From assembly GCA_965223125.1 (NCBI GenBank), contig OZ244984.1, positions 3,534,001 to 3,598,000 on the forward strand: a stretch of 64,000 bases of DNA, read 5' to 3'. Positions 7,886 to 15,468 of this stretch are shown piece by piece. Origin of the DNA: Pacificispira sp965223125. Its GTDB lineage: Bacteria; Pseudomonadota; Alphaproteobacteria; UBA8366; Aestuariispiraceae. Every line of letters starts with the position of its first letter. The stretch's first letter is position 1. The notes beneath the pieces were generated by a model, which worked only from the letters and a program-made list of their open reading frames with translations, had not been told where the DNA came from and did not search any database. The position numbers and the translations under genes are program-made.

Positions 7886-8836
7886 ATGTCTTCGGAACGC
7901 CTGAAAGAATTCGCCACCGTCGCTGCACGGGCAACACCAGCCCGACTGGGACGCAGGGTAACGGGTCTGTCGGATCGGATGATCGCCTGGCTGTTCATCG
8001 CTCCGACGCTGATCCTGCTGCTGGCGATCAATATCTTTCCGCTGCTCTGGACGCTGTATCTGTCCTTTACCAGCTATCGCGCCAATCAACCCGGACGCCC
8101 GATCCAATGGGTCGGCACGCGCAATTACGAGCGCATCCTGGGTAGTGCCGATATTTGGGGCTATCTGCAGGCAACGGCGCATTTCGTGATCTGGACCATG
8201 GTGATCCAAGTGCTGATCGGACTTGGTCTTGCCCTGCTGATCAATCGGAATTTCAGGGGTAACAGTTTCTGGACGACGGTGATCCTGATCCCGATGATGC
8301 TGTCGCCCGCCGTGGTTGGCACGTTCTGGACTTATCTCTACCAGCCGCAAACCGGCATTTTTAGCTATATCGTTAATATCTTCGCCAATGTCGGGCCGCT
8401 GGACATGATCGGTTCCGTCGATCTGGCACCCTGGGCGATCATCATCGTCGATACCTGGATGTGGACGCCCTACATCATGCTGCTCTGCCTTGCCGGGCTG
8501 CGCTCGATCCCCGCCTATCTGTATGAGGCCGCCGAGATCGACCGCGCCAACGCCTTGCAGAAGTTCTGGTACATCACTCTTCCGCGCGTGCTGCCCTTCT
8601 TGATGTTGGCGGTGCTGTTCCGGGGGATCGAGAATTTCAAGATGTTCGACCTTGTTGTTGAACTTACCTCCGGTGGGCCTGGTTCCACCACCGAGCTCGC
8701 CTCCATCAATCTGAAGCGGGAAGCGTTCGAGAAATGGCGAACAGGCTATTCCTCGGCCTTTGCGATCATCCTGTTCGTGACCGTCTTCGGGCTCGGCAAT
8801 ATCTATGTCAAAGCGCTTAACCGGGTGAAGTCATGA
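7886..8836 (+). CDS. ABC transporter permease, MalF type
   Basis: A 316-residue inner-membrane protein with about six hydrophobic helices. The first is IAWLFIAPTLILLLAINIFP near residue 33. The cytoplasmic EAA loop that docks on the ATPase is visible as EAAEIDRANALQKFWYITLP, with the conserved Gly position occupied by Ala/Asn. Length and topology match the MalF/UgpA-type half-permease of carbohydrate importers. The stop overlaps the next permease by 4 bases (ATGA), so the two are translationally coupled and should form a heterodimeric channel. Confidence 0.92.
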   Translation: MSSERLKEFATVAARATPARLGRRVTGLSDRMIAWLFIAPTLILLLAINIFPLLWTLYLSFTSYRANQPGRPIQWVGTRNYERILGSADIWGYLQATAHFVIWTMVIQVLIGLGLALLINRNFRGNSFWTTVILIPMMLSPAVVGTFWTYLYQPQTGIFSYIVNIFANVGPLDMIGSVDLAPWAIIIVDTWMWTPYIMLLCLAGLRSIPAYLYEAAEIDRANALQKFWYITLPRVLPFLMLAVLFRGIENFKMFDLVVELTSGGPGSTTELASINLKREAFEKWRTGYSSAFAIILFVTVFGLGNIYVKALNRVKS

Positions 8837-9780
8837 GCAGCAACGCCCATTCCGTCAGCGGGTCCAGTGCCCGTACCAAATGGATCGCGGGTATTCTGGT
8901 CGTCGCCTATGCGCTGATCACCATGATCCCGCTGGTCTGGATCCTGATGACCGGGTTCAAGTCGCCGTCGGATTCTATTGCCTATCCGCCGAAGGTCCAG
9001 TTCGAGCCGACGCTGGAAGGATATGTGAATCTGTTCACCTCACGCTCCCGCCAGACGCCGGAATATATTGCAGGTCTAGGCCCACCGGAGACCTGGTATG
9101 AGGAACTGGTTCGGGAGCGCAATATGGTCGTCACCGGCCCATCTCGTTTTGTTGATCGGTTCAAGAATTCCATCGTGATCGGCTTCGGTTCGACTTTTCT
9201 CGCGGTGTTCCTGGGTACGCTGGCCGCATATGGCTTCTCGCGGTTCAAGGTGCCGTTGAAGGACGATCTGCTGTTCTTCATCCTTTCGACCCGCATGATG
9301 CCGCCGATTGCCGTCGCGATCCCGATTTTCCTGATGTATCGCGAACTTGGCCTGTCGGATACGGCTCTGGGGATGATCCTGCTCTATACGGCGGTGAATC
9401 TGTCCTTGTCGGTCTGGCTGCTGAAAGGGTTCGTCGATGAGATCCCGCGGGAATATGAGGAAGCGGCGGTGATCGACGGCTATACCCGCTTCCAGGCCTT
9501 TATCAAGGTCGTGCTGCCGCAGATGCGGGCAGGGATTTCGGCAACCGCCATCTTCTGCCTGATTTTTGCCTGGAACGAATATGCCTTCGCCTTGTTGCTG
9601 ACCAGCGGTGAGGCACAGACGGCACCGCCCTTCATCCCGATCATCATCGGCGAGGGTGGGTTGGACTGGCCAGCGGTTGCGGCCGGGACGACTCTGTTCC
9701 TGCTGCCGGTCGTCGTGTTCACGATCCTGCTGCGCGATCAGTTGCTGCGCGGAATCACATTTGGGGCGGTGCGGAAATGA
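8833..9780 (+). CDS. ABC transporter permease, MalG type
   Basis: A 315-residue MalG/UgpE-type half-permease. An N-terminal helix (WIAGILVVAYALITMIPLVW) is followed by a long periplasmic stretch of about 70 residues with several charged groups, then five helices. The EAA loop reads YEEAAVIDGYTRFQAFIKVV and is close to consensus. The expanded first periplasmic loop is somewhat longer than in MalG. It overlaps the gene before it and the small membrane-protein gene after it by ATGA junctions. Confidence 0.92.
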   Translation: MSSNAHSVSGSSARTKWIAGILVVAYALITMIPLVWILMTGFKSPSDSIAYPPKVQFEPTLEGYVNLFTSRSRQTPEYIAGLGPPETWYEELVRERNMVVTGPSRFVDRFKNSIVIGFGSTFLAVFLGTLAAYGFSRFKVPLKDDLLFFILSTRMMPPIAVAIPIFLMYRELGLSDTALGMILLYTAVNLSLSVWLLKGFVDEIPREYEEAAVIDGYTRFQAFIKVVLPQMRAGISATAIFCLIFAWNEYAFALLLTSGEAQTAPPFIPIIIGEGGLDWPAVAAGTTLFLLPVVVFTILLRDQLLRGITFGAVRK

Positions 9781-9989
9781 GCGAACCCTTGAAGAAGCCC
9801 AGCCTGAAACGATGGTTCCGCCGGGGACCGTGGGAGAACGCGGCGTCCCTATTGATCGCGATTGGCATCTTCATGCTGATGCAGCCGTTCTCCCTGTGGC
9901 TCTATGGCTGGTCCTTTGCGGCGATCCTGACCGGCACAATCGGCTTTATCATCGTCAGCCATTTTCCGGAGGATGACAGCGATGGCTGA
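9777..9989 (+). CDS. small two-helix membrane protein of the ABC/Dha operon
   Basis: A 70-residue basic protein with two predicted membrane helices, ASLLIAIGIFMLMQPFSLWL and FAAILTGTIGFIIVSHF, separated by a tight turn (YGW). Both ends should face the cytoplasm, with a positively charged N-terminus (KKPSLKRWFRR) and an acidic C-terminus. I recognise no named family. Its 4-base overlap with the permease upstream and 8-base overlap with the first ATPase gene downstream place it squarely in the importer, perhaps as an accessory subunit or assembly factor. Confidence 0.8.
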   Translation: MSEPLKKPSLKRWFRRGPWENAASLLIAIGIFMLMQPFSLWLYGWSFAAILTGTIGFIIVSHFPEDDSDG

Positions 9990-11094
9990 AATTGAAATCC
10001 GCAACCTGAAGAAAAACTTCGGTGATTTCATGGCCGTGCGTGAGTCCAGCTTCACCGTGCGTGATGGTGAGTTCTTCGTCATGCTCGGCCCGTCTGGATG
10101 CGGCAAGACGACAACGCTGCGTATGATCGCGGGCCTGGAGATGCCCAGTGACGGGCAGATCCTGCTAGGTGGTGAGGATGTTACCTATAATCGCGGGTCG
10201 GAGCGGGACATCGCCTTTGTTTTCCAGCTTTTCGCGCTTTACCCGCATATGACGGTGCGCGGCAATATCTCCTTCCCGCTCCGGGTTCAGGGCGTTAGGC
10301 GTGCCGAGGTTAGGCGTCGGACCGAAGCGGTCGCGCGGATGTTGCAGATCGACCATATGGTGGACAGGGGTGTCGGTGGTCTGGCGGCGGGCGACCGGCA
10401 GCGGGTCGCTCTGGGTCGCGCCATCGTGCGGGAGGCCAAGGCTTTCCTGATGGATGAACCGCTGGGTGCCCTGGATGCCGAATTCCGGGACAAGATGTGT
10501 GAGGAACTGCGCCTGCTGCACAACCGGGTCAATGCGACGACGGTCTATGTCACCCACGACCAGATCGAGGCAATGTCCATGGCGGACCGGATCTGTGTGA
10601 TGAACAAGGGGAATGTGTTGCAGATCGGTGCGCCGATGGAGGTCTATGCCAGACCCGCGACCCGTTTCGTCGCCGGGTTCATCGGCAGCCCCTCGATGAA
10701 TTTCCTGGAAGGTGAGGGTGGTATCGCAGCGGGTGCGACCTCAATCCGGGTGACTGGATCGGAAATTACCATTCCGGAGACCCGCGCCGCACTCTCTGCG
10801 CCGACTGCAATTCTGGGGGCCAGGCCTGAGCATATCAGGTTGACCGATGCAGGTGGATTGCGGGGGCGTGTCTTTGCGGTGGAATATATGGGCGCTCGCC
10901 AGATGGTGACGGTTGATACAGAGGCAGGGCGTCTGCGCGTACGGACACCCAATACCGTACGGGTACGGGACGGAGAAACGGTGGGTCTGGATTTCGACGC
11001 GGACCGCCTGATCGTCTTTGATCCGGAAAGCGACCTTGCCGTGCCCAGCGCCCTGTTCGAGCAACCGGTTGTGGGAGGGACGGCCCATGGCTGA
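9982..11094 (+). CDS. ABC transporter ATPase 1 (MalK/GlpS-like) with degenerate signature motif
   Basis: A 370-residue carbohydrate-importer ATPase. Walker A is GPSGCGKTT, the Q-loop is VFQLFALYPHMTV, Walker B is AFLMDEPLGALD and the H-loop is VTHDQIEAM. A C-terminal regulatory (TOBE) domain follows, including LGARPEHIRL. The signature motif, normally LSGGQ, reads LAAGDRQRV, so Ser and the second Gly are lost. The start at 9982 is chosen because GGAGG lies 10-11 bases before it; an ATG three codons upstream is less well placed. Together with the second ATPase it should form a heterodimer with one standard and one altered ATP site. Paired unlike ATPases also occur in the rhizobial glycerol importer GlpSTPQV. 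Confidence 0.9.
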   Translation: MAEIEIRNLKKNFGDFMAVRESSFTVRDGEFFVMLGPSGCGKTTTLRMIAGLEMPSDGQILLGGEDVTYNRGSERDIAFVFQLFALYPHMTVRGNISFPLRVQGVRRAEVRRRTEAVARMLQIDHMVDRGVGGLAAGDRQRVALGRAIVREAKAFLMDEPLGALDAEFRDKMCEELRLLHNRVNATTVYVTHDQIEAMSMADRICVMNKGNVLQIGAPMEVYARPATRFVAGFIGSPSMNFLEGEGGIAAGATSIRVTGSEITIPETRAALSAPTAILGARPEHIRLTDAGGLRGRVFAVEYMGARQMVTVDTEAGRLRVRTPNTVRVRDGETVGLDFDADRLIVFDPESDLAVPSALFEQPVVGGTAHG

Positions 11095-12124
11095 TGCCAG
11101 ACTCGATCAGATTACCAAGCGTTTTGGGACAACCGTGGCGGTATCAGACCTGTCGATCCATGTCGCAGATGGTGAATTCGTTGTGCTGCTGGGCCCGACC
11201 GGTGCGGGGAAGACGACGACCCTGCGGCTTTTTGCAGGTCTGGAACTGCCGGATGCGGGCAGCGTCGCGTTGGCCGGGCAGGATGTTACGCGGATGGCCC
11301 CGGCACAGCGCGACGTCGCCTTCGTCTTCCAGCAATATTCGCTCTATCCTCACTATACCGTTTTTGACAATCTGGCCTTTCCGCTGCGCGCACCGGGCCG
11401 TCGGATGAGTGCGGAGGCGATCCGCAAGCGGGTACACGAGATCGCCGAGATGCTGCGCATCGGCGAGAAACTGAACAATCGCGCAACCCAGCTTTCCGGC
11501 GGCGAGATGCAGCGGGTTTCCATCGGTCGCGCGCTGGTGCGGGAACCGACGCTGTTCCTGATGGATGAACCGCTGTCTTCCCTCGACGCGAAGCTGCGGG
11601 AGGATCTGCGGGTTGAGTTGAAGCGCATCCAGCGTGACCTTGGCGCGACCATCGTCTATGTGACCCATGATCAGTTGGAGGCGATGACCCTTGCCGACCG
11701 GATTGGAGTGCTGTCGGAAGGTGTGCTGAAACAGCTTGCCCCCCCCCGCACGGTCTATGAGGAGCCGAACAGCGTCTATGCCGCGATGCGCCTTGGCAGC
11801 CCGCAGATCAATCTGCTGGCACCGGAGGTTCTCCATCTGTCTTCCGGTCCCTCGCAGACGCAGACGGTCGGGGTACGTCCGGAGGATGTTGTGCTGAACG
11901 GGGCGGGACTGCCCGCACAGGTGCTGACGGTGGAGCCACTGGGGGTGGAGACGGTGGTGCTGCTGGATCTGGCTGGTACGCAAGTTCATGCCCTTCTGGG
12001 CGCGCAGGCGGCCGTGAGGGAGGGGGAGACCGTGAATGTATCCGTGCGCGATGGTGCGGCCCTGTTCTTCGATGGGCAGGGTGATCGTATCGGCAGTTTC
12101 TCAGCCGCTGCCGGAGGGAGTTGA
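11087..12124 (+). CDS. ABC transporter ATPase 2 (MalK/GlpT-like)
   Basis: A 345-residue ATPase with all canonical motifs: GPTGAGKTT (Walker A), VFQQYSLYPHYTV (Q-loop), LSGGEMQRV (signature), LFLMDEPLSSLD (Walker B) and VTHDQLEAM (H-loop). A C-terminal TOBE domain (VGVRPEDVVL) follows. GGGAGGGA precedes the ATG, and the start overlaps the first ATPase gene by 8 bases. A run of nine C (11739-11747) lies in the coding sequence, encoding Ala-Pro-Pro-Arg; the frame is intact as read. It is probably the catalytically dominant partner because its signature is intact, although each ATP site uses Walker motifs of one subunit and the signature of the other. Confidence 0.92.
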   Translation: MADARLDQITKRFGTTVAVSDLSIHVADGEFVVLLGPTGAGKTTTLRLFAGLELPDAGSVALAGQDVTRMAPAQRDVAFVFQQYSLYPHYTVFDNLAFPLRAPGRRMSAEAIRKRVHEIAEMLRIGEKLNNRATQLSGGEMQRVSIGRALVREPTLFLMDEPLSSLDAKLREDLRVELKRIQRDLGATIVYVTHDQLEAMTLADRIGVLSEGVLKQLAPPRTVYEEPNSVYAAMRLGSPQINLLAPEVLHLSSGPSQTQTVGVRPEDVVLNGAGLPAQVLTVEPLGVETVVLLDLAGTQVHALLGAQAAVREGETVNVSVRDGAALFFDGQGDRIGSFSAAAGGS

Positions 12125-12125
12125 T

Positions 12126-12740
12126 ATGTCCGATAATACAGACAGGGACCTGATTGCATCGCTGATCGACGCCGCTTGGCAGGCGATAGAGAGCCACGCA
12201 GAGGAACTGACCGCGCTGGATCAGGCCATCGGTGATGGGGACCACGGGCTGAACATGAAGCGCGGTTTTGCCGCCATCGTCGAGGCACGCGAAGAGATCG
12301 AGACGAAGCCCTTTGGTGAGGCATTGCAGAAGGCCGGAATGGTGCTGGTGATGAAGGTCGGTGGTGCGTCCGGCCCGCTCTATGGATCGCTGCTGATGGC
12401 GATGGGCAAGGTCACTTCCGGCATACCGGTCACCGCAGCCGATCTCTCGGCGGTTCTGGCTGCCGGGATTGAGGCGGTGAAGGCGCGGGGTAAGTCGGAT
12501 ACCGGTGCGAAGACGATGCTGGATGTGCTGGCACCGGTCCATGCCACGCTGTCGTCCGGGGGATTGATCCCTGAAATTCGTGCCGCTGCCGATACTGCGC
12601 TGGCGGCAACGCAGGACATGCGGGCGACCAAGGGCCGGGCGGCCTTTCTGGGGGAGCGGTCCATCGGGCATCTCGACCCCGGCGCACGGTCAAGTGCACT
12701 TCTCATCCATGCTGTTTGTAGCGTTCTGGAGGATTTATGA
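12126..12740 (+). CDS. dhaL: dihydroxyacetone kinase subunit DhaL
   Basis: A 204-residue protein of the DhaL/DAK2 family. The ADP/Mg site motif ALDQAIGDGDHGLNM supplies the three magnesium-binding aspartates (D32, D37, D39). The family is an all-helical barrel that holds ADP as a permanent cofactor and passes phosphate from DhaM to dihydroxyacetone bound on DhaK. GGAGGGAG lies 4-11 bases before the ATG. It follows the second ATPase by one base and overlaps the DhaM gene by 4 bases. The cytosolic product should be glycerone phosphate, entering glycolysis through triosephosphate isomerase. Confidence 0.94.
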   Translation: MSDNTDRDLIASLIDAAWQAIESHAEELTALDQAIGDGDHGLNMKRGFAAIVEAREEIETKPFGEALQKAGMVLVMKVGGASGPLYGSLLMAMGKVTSGIPVTAADLSAVLAAGIEAVKARGKSDTGAKTMLDVLAPVHATLSSGGLIPEIRAAADTALAATQDMRATKGRAAFLGERSIGHLDPGARSSALLIHAVCSVLEDL

Positions 12741-13126
12741 GCGATACCGTCTCGATAGTGATTGTATCCCACTCTGCCGATGTGGCCAGAGGGGCGGCGG
12801 ATATGGTGCGCCAGATGGTCGGCGACGATGTGAGAGTCGCCCAGTGTGGCGGCACCGCCGATGGCGGACTCGGCACGGATGTCGCGGCGATCATGGCGGC
12901 GATCCAGTCGGTCTATTCACCAAAGGGTGTTGCCGTGCTGGTCGATTTGGGCGGGGCGGAAACCAATAGCGAAATGGCAATAGAGATGCTGCCTGACGGT
13001 ATGGGCGCGCATGTTCAGATCTGCAATGCCCCGGTCGTCGAAGGGGCAGTGATGGCGGCGACGGAGGCGGCGGGGGGCTCTTCCCTCAATACCGTGCGCG
13101 AAACAGCGGAAGATTTTCAGTCATGA
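12737..13126 (+). CDS. dhaM: DhaM-type PTS EIIA phosphotransferase subunit
   Basis: A 129-residue single-domain EIIA of the mannose-family fold used by DhaM. The phosphoacceptor histidine is H12 in IVIVSHSADVARG, and AVLVDLGGAETNSEM is the second active-site loop. In Escherichia coli DhaM this domain is fused to HPr-like and partial Enzyme I domains; here it stands alone and the other two modules follow as separate genes. It should take phosphate from the neighbouring HPr and pass it to ADP on DhaL. Confidence 0.92.
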   Translation: MSDTVSIVIVSHSADVARGAADMVRQMVGDDVRVAQCGGTADGGLGTDVAAIMAAIQSVYSPKGVAVLVDLGGAETNSEMAIEMLPDGMGAHVQICNAPVVEGAVMAATEAAGGSSLNTVRETAEDFQS

Positions 13127-13419
13127 CCGAAGTCAGGCAAGAGGCCCTGTGGGTCACCGATATGGCGACGATCCTGGACCCGACGGGCCTGCATGCCAGA
13201 CCGGCGGTGAAACTGACAAAGCGCGCAAAGGGATTTGCCGCACGGGTTGAGATCCGCGCCCAGGGGCAGGAGTCCTGGGTCAATGCCAAGTCCCCCAATG
13301 CGGTAATGAAGTTGAAGGCGGCTGCGAACGAACCGTTGCATATCCGTGCCTCGGGTGAGGATGCGGCGTTGGCGGTGCGGGCGCTGGTCGATCTGGTGAA
13401 CAGGGATTTCAATGACTGA
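13123..13419 (+). CDS. HPr phosphocarrier protein (Dha-dedicated)
   Basis: A 98-residue HPr. The active-site motif TGLHARPA holds the phosphorylatable histidine H24 (equivalent to His15). A regulatory serine equivalent to Ser46 is at position 57 in VNAKSPNAVMKL, with Pro following it where Ile is usual. The N-terminus is about ten residues longer than a minimal HPr. Overlaps of 4 bases with dhaM and 8 bases with the Enzyme I gene indicate tight coupling. It relays phosphate from Enzyme I to the DhaM EIIA domain; use by a nitrogen-type PTS elsewhere is possible. Confidence 0.92.
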   Translation: MTEVRQEALWVTDMATILDPTGLHARPAVKLTKRAKGFAARVEIRAQGQESWVNAKSPNAVMKLKAAANEPLHIRASGEDAALAVRALVDLVNRDFND

Positions 13420-15010
13420 GCTGAGGCAGGAACGTCATCTGACTGGCATTCCGGTCACCGGGGGCACTGTGCTGGGGCCGCTTTATCGGCTGGACCGGTC
13501 GGAGAGAACTGGATCACCGGTATGCAGTCTGGAAGAGGCCATTGCGCGGGCAGCCAAAGACCTTGAATCCCTGATCGCGGCACAAGATGCGATGGCGGGA
13601 GAGATACTGGAATTCCAACTGGCGTTGTTGGAGGATGACGACCTGTTGGCCCCCATCCAAGAGGAAGTTCACGCCGGAACTCCGCCTGATAGAGCCTGGG
13701 CGGCAGCTCTGGACCGGGAAATCGGTGAATATCGCGCCGATGGCGATGTAACTCTGTCAGCGCGTGCCGACGATCTGCAGGATTTGCGGGATCGCGTCCT
13801 AGATGTGCTCCATGGCACAACAGGCGGATCGGCGCATGCGCCGGAAGGGGCGATTCTGCTGGCCGAAGATCTGACGCCGTCTACCTTTCTGGGGTTGGAC
13901 TGGTCGCGACTGGCCGGAGCGGTGGTGCAGGGTGGCAGTGCAACCAGTCATGTCTCGATCCTGGCCCGTGCGCGGGGCATTCCACTGATGGTCGGTTTGG
14001 AGCGAGCTGATGTCGAGATACCGGAGGATGCGTTTGCTGTGCTGGATCTGGGGCAGGGCAGGTTGACCCTGAACCCGACAAAGGCAACGCTGGCGACGGC
14101 CCGCAGCGCGATGGAGCGCGGGCGGCGGCTGGCCAGCGAATATGCCCGTATCCTGAACCGCCCCGCTGTGACGGCGGATGGGCAGTCGATCCAGGTGCTT
14201 GTGAATATCGATGCGCCCATGATTCTGGACAGCATCACGCCGGAATGCTGCGATGGGGTGGGATTGACGCGAACGGAATTCCTGTTCCAGAACGGCGCGC
14301 CGGGTGAGGATGAGCAGCTTGCCTTCTATCACCGTCTGATCGATTGGGCCGGGGGTCGTCCGGTGACGATCCGGACATTGGATGCGGGGGGCGACAAACC
14401 ACTGCCCGGTATTACCGAGGATGGTGAGGTCAATCCGTTTCTGGGTATTCGGGGGGTGCGGCTGTCGCTGCGTCAGCCAGACCTGTTCCGGGTGCAGTTG
14501 CGCGCGCTTGTCCGTGCCGCTGCGCTGGGCGACATTAAGGTGATGGTGCCGATGGTGACGGTGCCCCGGGAACTGGATGAGGTGCGGCGTCTGATGCGGG
14601 AAGCGGTCGAGGAACTGACACGGGCAGGGATTGCCTGCACCTTGCCGGAAATCGGAATGATGGTGGAGGTACCGGCGGCGGCCCTTACGGCGGATACGTT
14701 CGATGCGGATTTCTATTCCATCGGATCCAATGATCTGATCCAGTACACGACGGCCAGCGCGCGCGATAACGCGGCGGTTGCGGTGCTTGCCGATCCCGCC
14801 AATCCGGCGGTGCTGCATATGATCCGCGCGACCGTCGCCGCAGGCATGGCGCGTGGCGTACCCGTCAGCCTGTGCGGCGACATGGCCTCCAGCCCGCAAC
14901 ATGCCGCCGCTCTGCTGGATGCCGGTCTGCGTTGTTTCAGTTGCGCCCCCGCTCAGGTTGCTGCGGTGAAGACGGCGATTGCGGCCCACAGCCTCAAGTC
15001 GGTGGTATAG
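13412..15010 (+). CDS. PTS Enzyme I (PEP-protein phosphotransferase), Dha-dedicated
   Basis: A 532-residue Enzyme I, slightly shorter than the usual 570-575. The order is an N-terminal HPr-binding/phosphohistidine domain with H180 in GGSATSHVSILARARGIP, then a PEP-binding TIM barrel with RTEFLF, IRTLDAGGDKPLPG, GIRGVRLS, IGSNDLIQYT and the catalytic Cys in LCGDM. All catalytic motifs are intact, so the protein should autophosphorylate from PEP. It starts within the HPr gene and ends 4 bases before the next start. Its place between DhaM, HPr and DhaK suggests a dedicated phosphorelay from PEP to dihydroxyacetone. Confidence 0.94.
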   Translation: MTELRQERHLTGIPVTGGTVLGPLYRLDRSERTGSPVCSLEEAIARAAKDLESLIAAQDAMAGEILEFQLALLEDDDLLAPIQEEVHAGTPPDRAWAAALDREIGEYRADGDVTLSARADDLQDLRDRVLDVLHGTTGGSAHAPEGAILLAEDLTPSTFLGLDWSRLAGAVVQGGSATSHVSILARARGIPLMVGLERADVEIPEDAFAVLDLGQGRLTLNPTKATLATARSAMERGRRLASEYARILNRPAVTADGQSIQVLVNIDAPMILDSITPECCDGVGLTRTEFLFQNGAPGEDEQLAFYHRLIDWAGGRPVTIRTLDAGGDKPLPGITEDGEVNPFLGIRGVRLSLRQPDLFRVQLRALVRAAALGDIKVMVPMVTVPRELDEVRRLMREAVEELTRAGIACTLPEIGMMVEVPAAALTADTFDADFYSIGSNDLIQYTTASARDNAAVAVLADPANPAVLHMIRATVAAGMARGVPVSLCGDMASSPQHAAALLDAGLRCFSCAPAQVAAVKTAIAAHSLKSVV

Positions 15011-15014
15011 CGGC

Positions 15015-15452
15015 ATGGCGGATGATCGCATCTCCCCGGATGACCCGGTCGTGCAGTACAAGATCCTGCTGAAACAGTATCTCGACCGACGCCCATCCGG
15101 TACCCGCCAGAAGATGGCGGAGGCTTTCGGGACCCATAAGAGTTTCATCTCACAGGTCACCAACCCCGCCTATCGCGTCCCGCTGCCAGCCCAGCATATA
15201 CCGGCCATGTTCCGGATATGTCACTTGAATGAGGAGGAGCAGCGCCAGTTTTTTGCTGTCTATCGCCGTGCCCACCCGTCCCAGTCCGGGGCGGTCGAGG
15301 AATTGGCCTCGGCGGAGCGAGACACGATAAAAATACCGCTGCCGCCGGATATGGACGAGGACCGGCGGCGCGACGTGGAACATCTGATCCATGATTTTGC
15401 CGAACGGGTGATCGCGCTGGCCCAGGGCTTACCGAAGAGCCGAAAGAGCTGA
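15015..15452 (+). CDS. helix-turn-helix (XRE-like) DNA-binding protein in Dha operon
   Basis: A 145-residue protein. Residues about 25-70 form a Cro/CI-like helix-turn-helix: GTRQKMAEAFGTHKSFISQV contains the second and recognition helices. The C-terminal part (about 95-140) is charged and helical, with MDEDRRRDVEHLIHDFAERV, and probably mediates dimerisation. I do not recognise a named family. The ATG lies 4 bases after the Enzyme I stop; the frame extends a further 12 codons upstream inside that gene. Its place between Enzyme I and DhaK suggests a pathway-specific regulator, with the palindrome at 6267-6286 as a candidate target. Confidence 0.75.
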   Translation: MADDRISPDDPVVQYKILLKQYLDRRPSGTRQKMAEAFGTHKSFISQVTNPAYRVPLPAQHIPAMFRICHLNEEEQRQFFAVYRRAHPSQSGAVEELASAERDTIKIPLPPDMDEDRRRDVEHLIHDFAERVIALAQGLPKSRKS

Positions 15453-15468
15453 CGAGGGAGGAAAAACG

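Noticed and set aside
13799..15163. 454-codon minus-strand frame opposite Enzyme I
   Set aside because: Enzyme I motifs are intact on the plus strand. The frame is His/Arg/Gln-rich with no domain.
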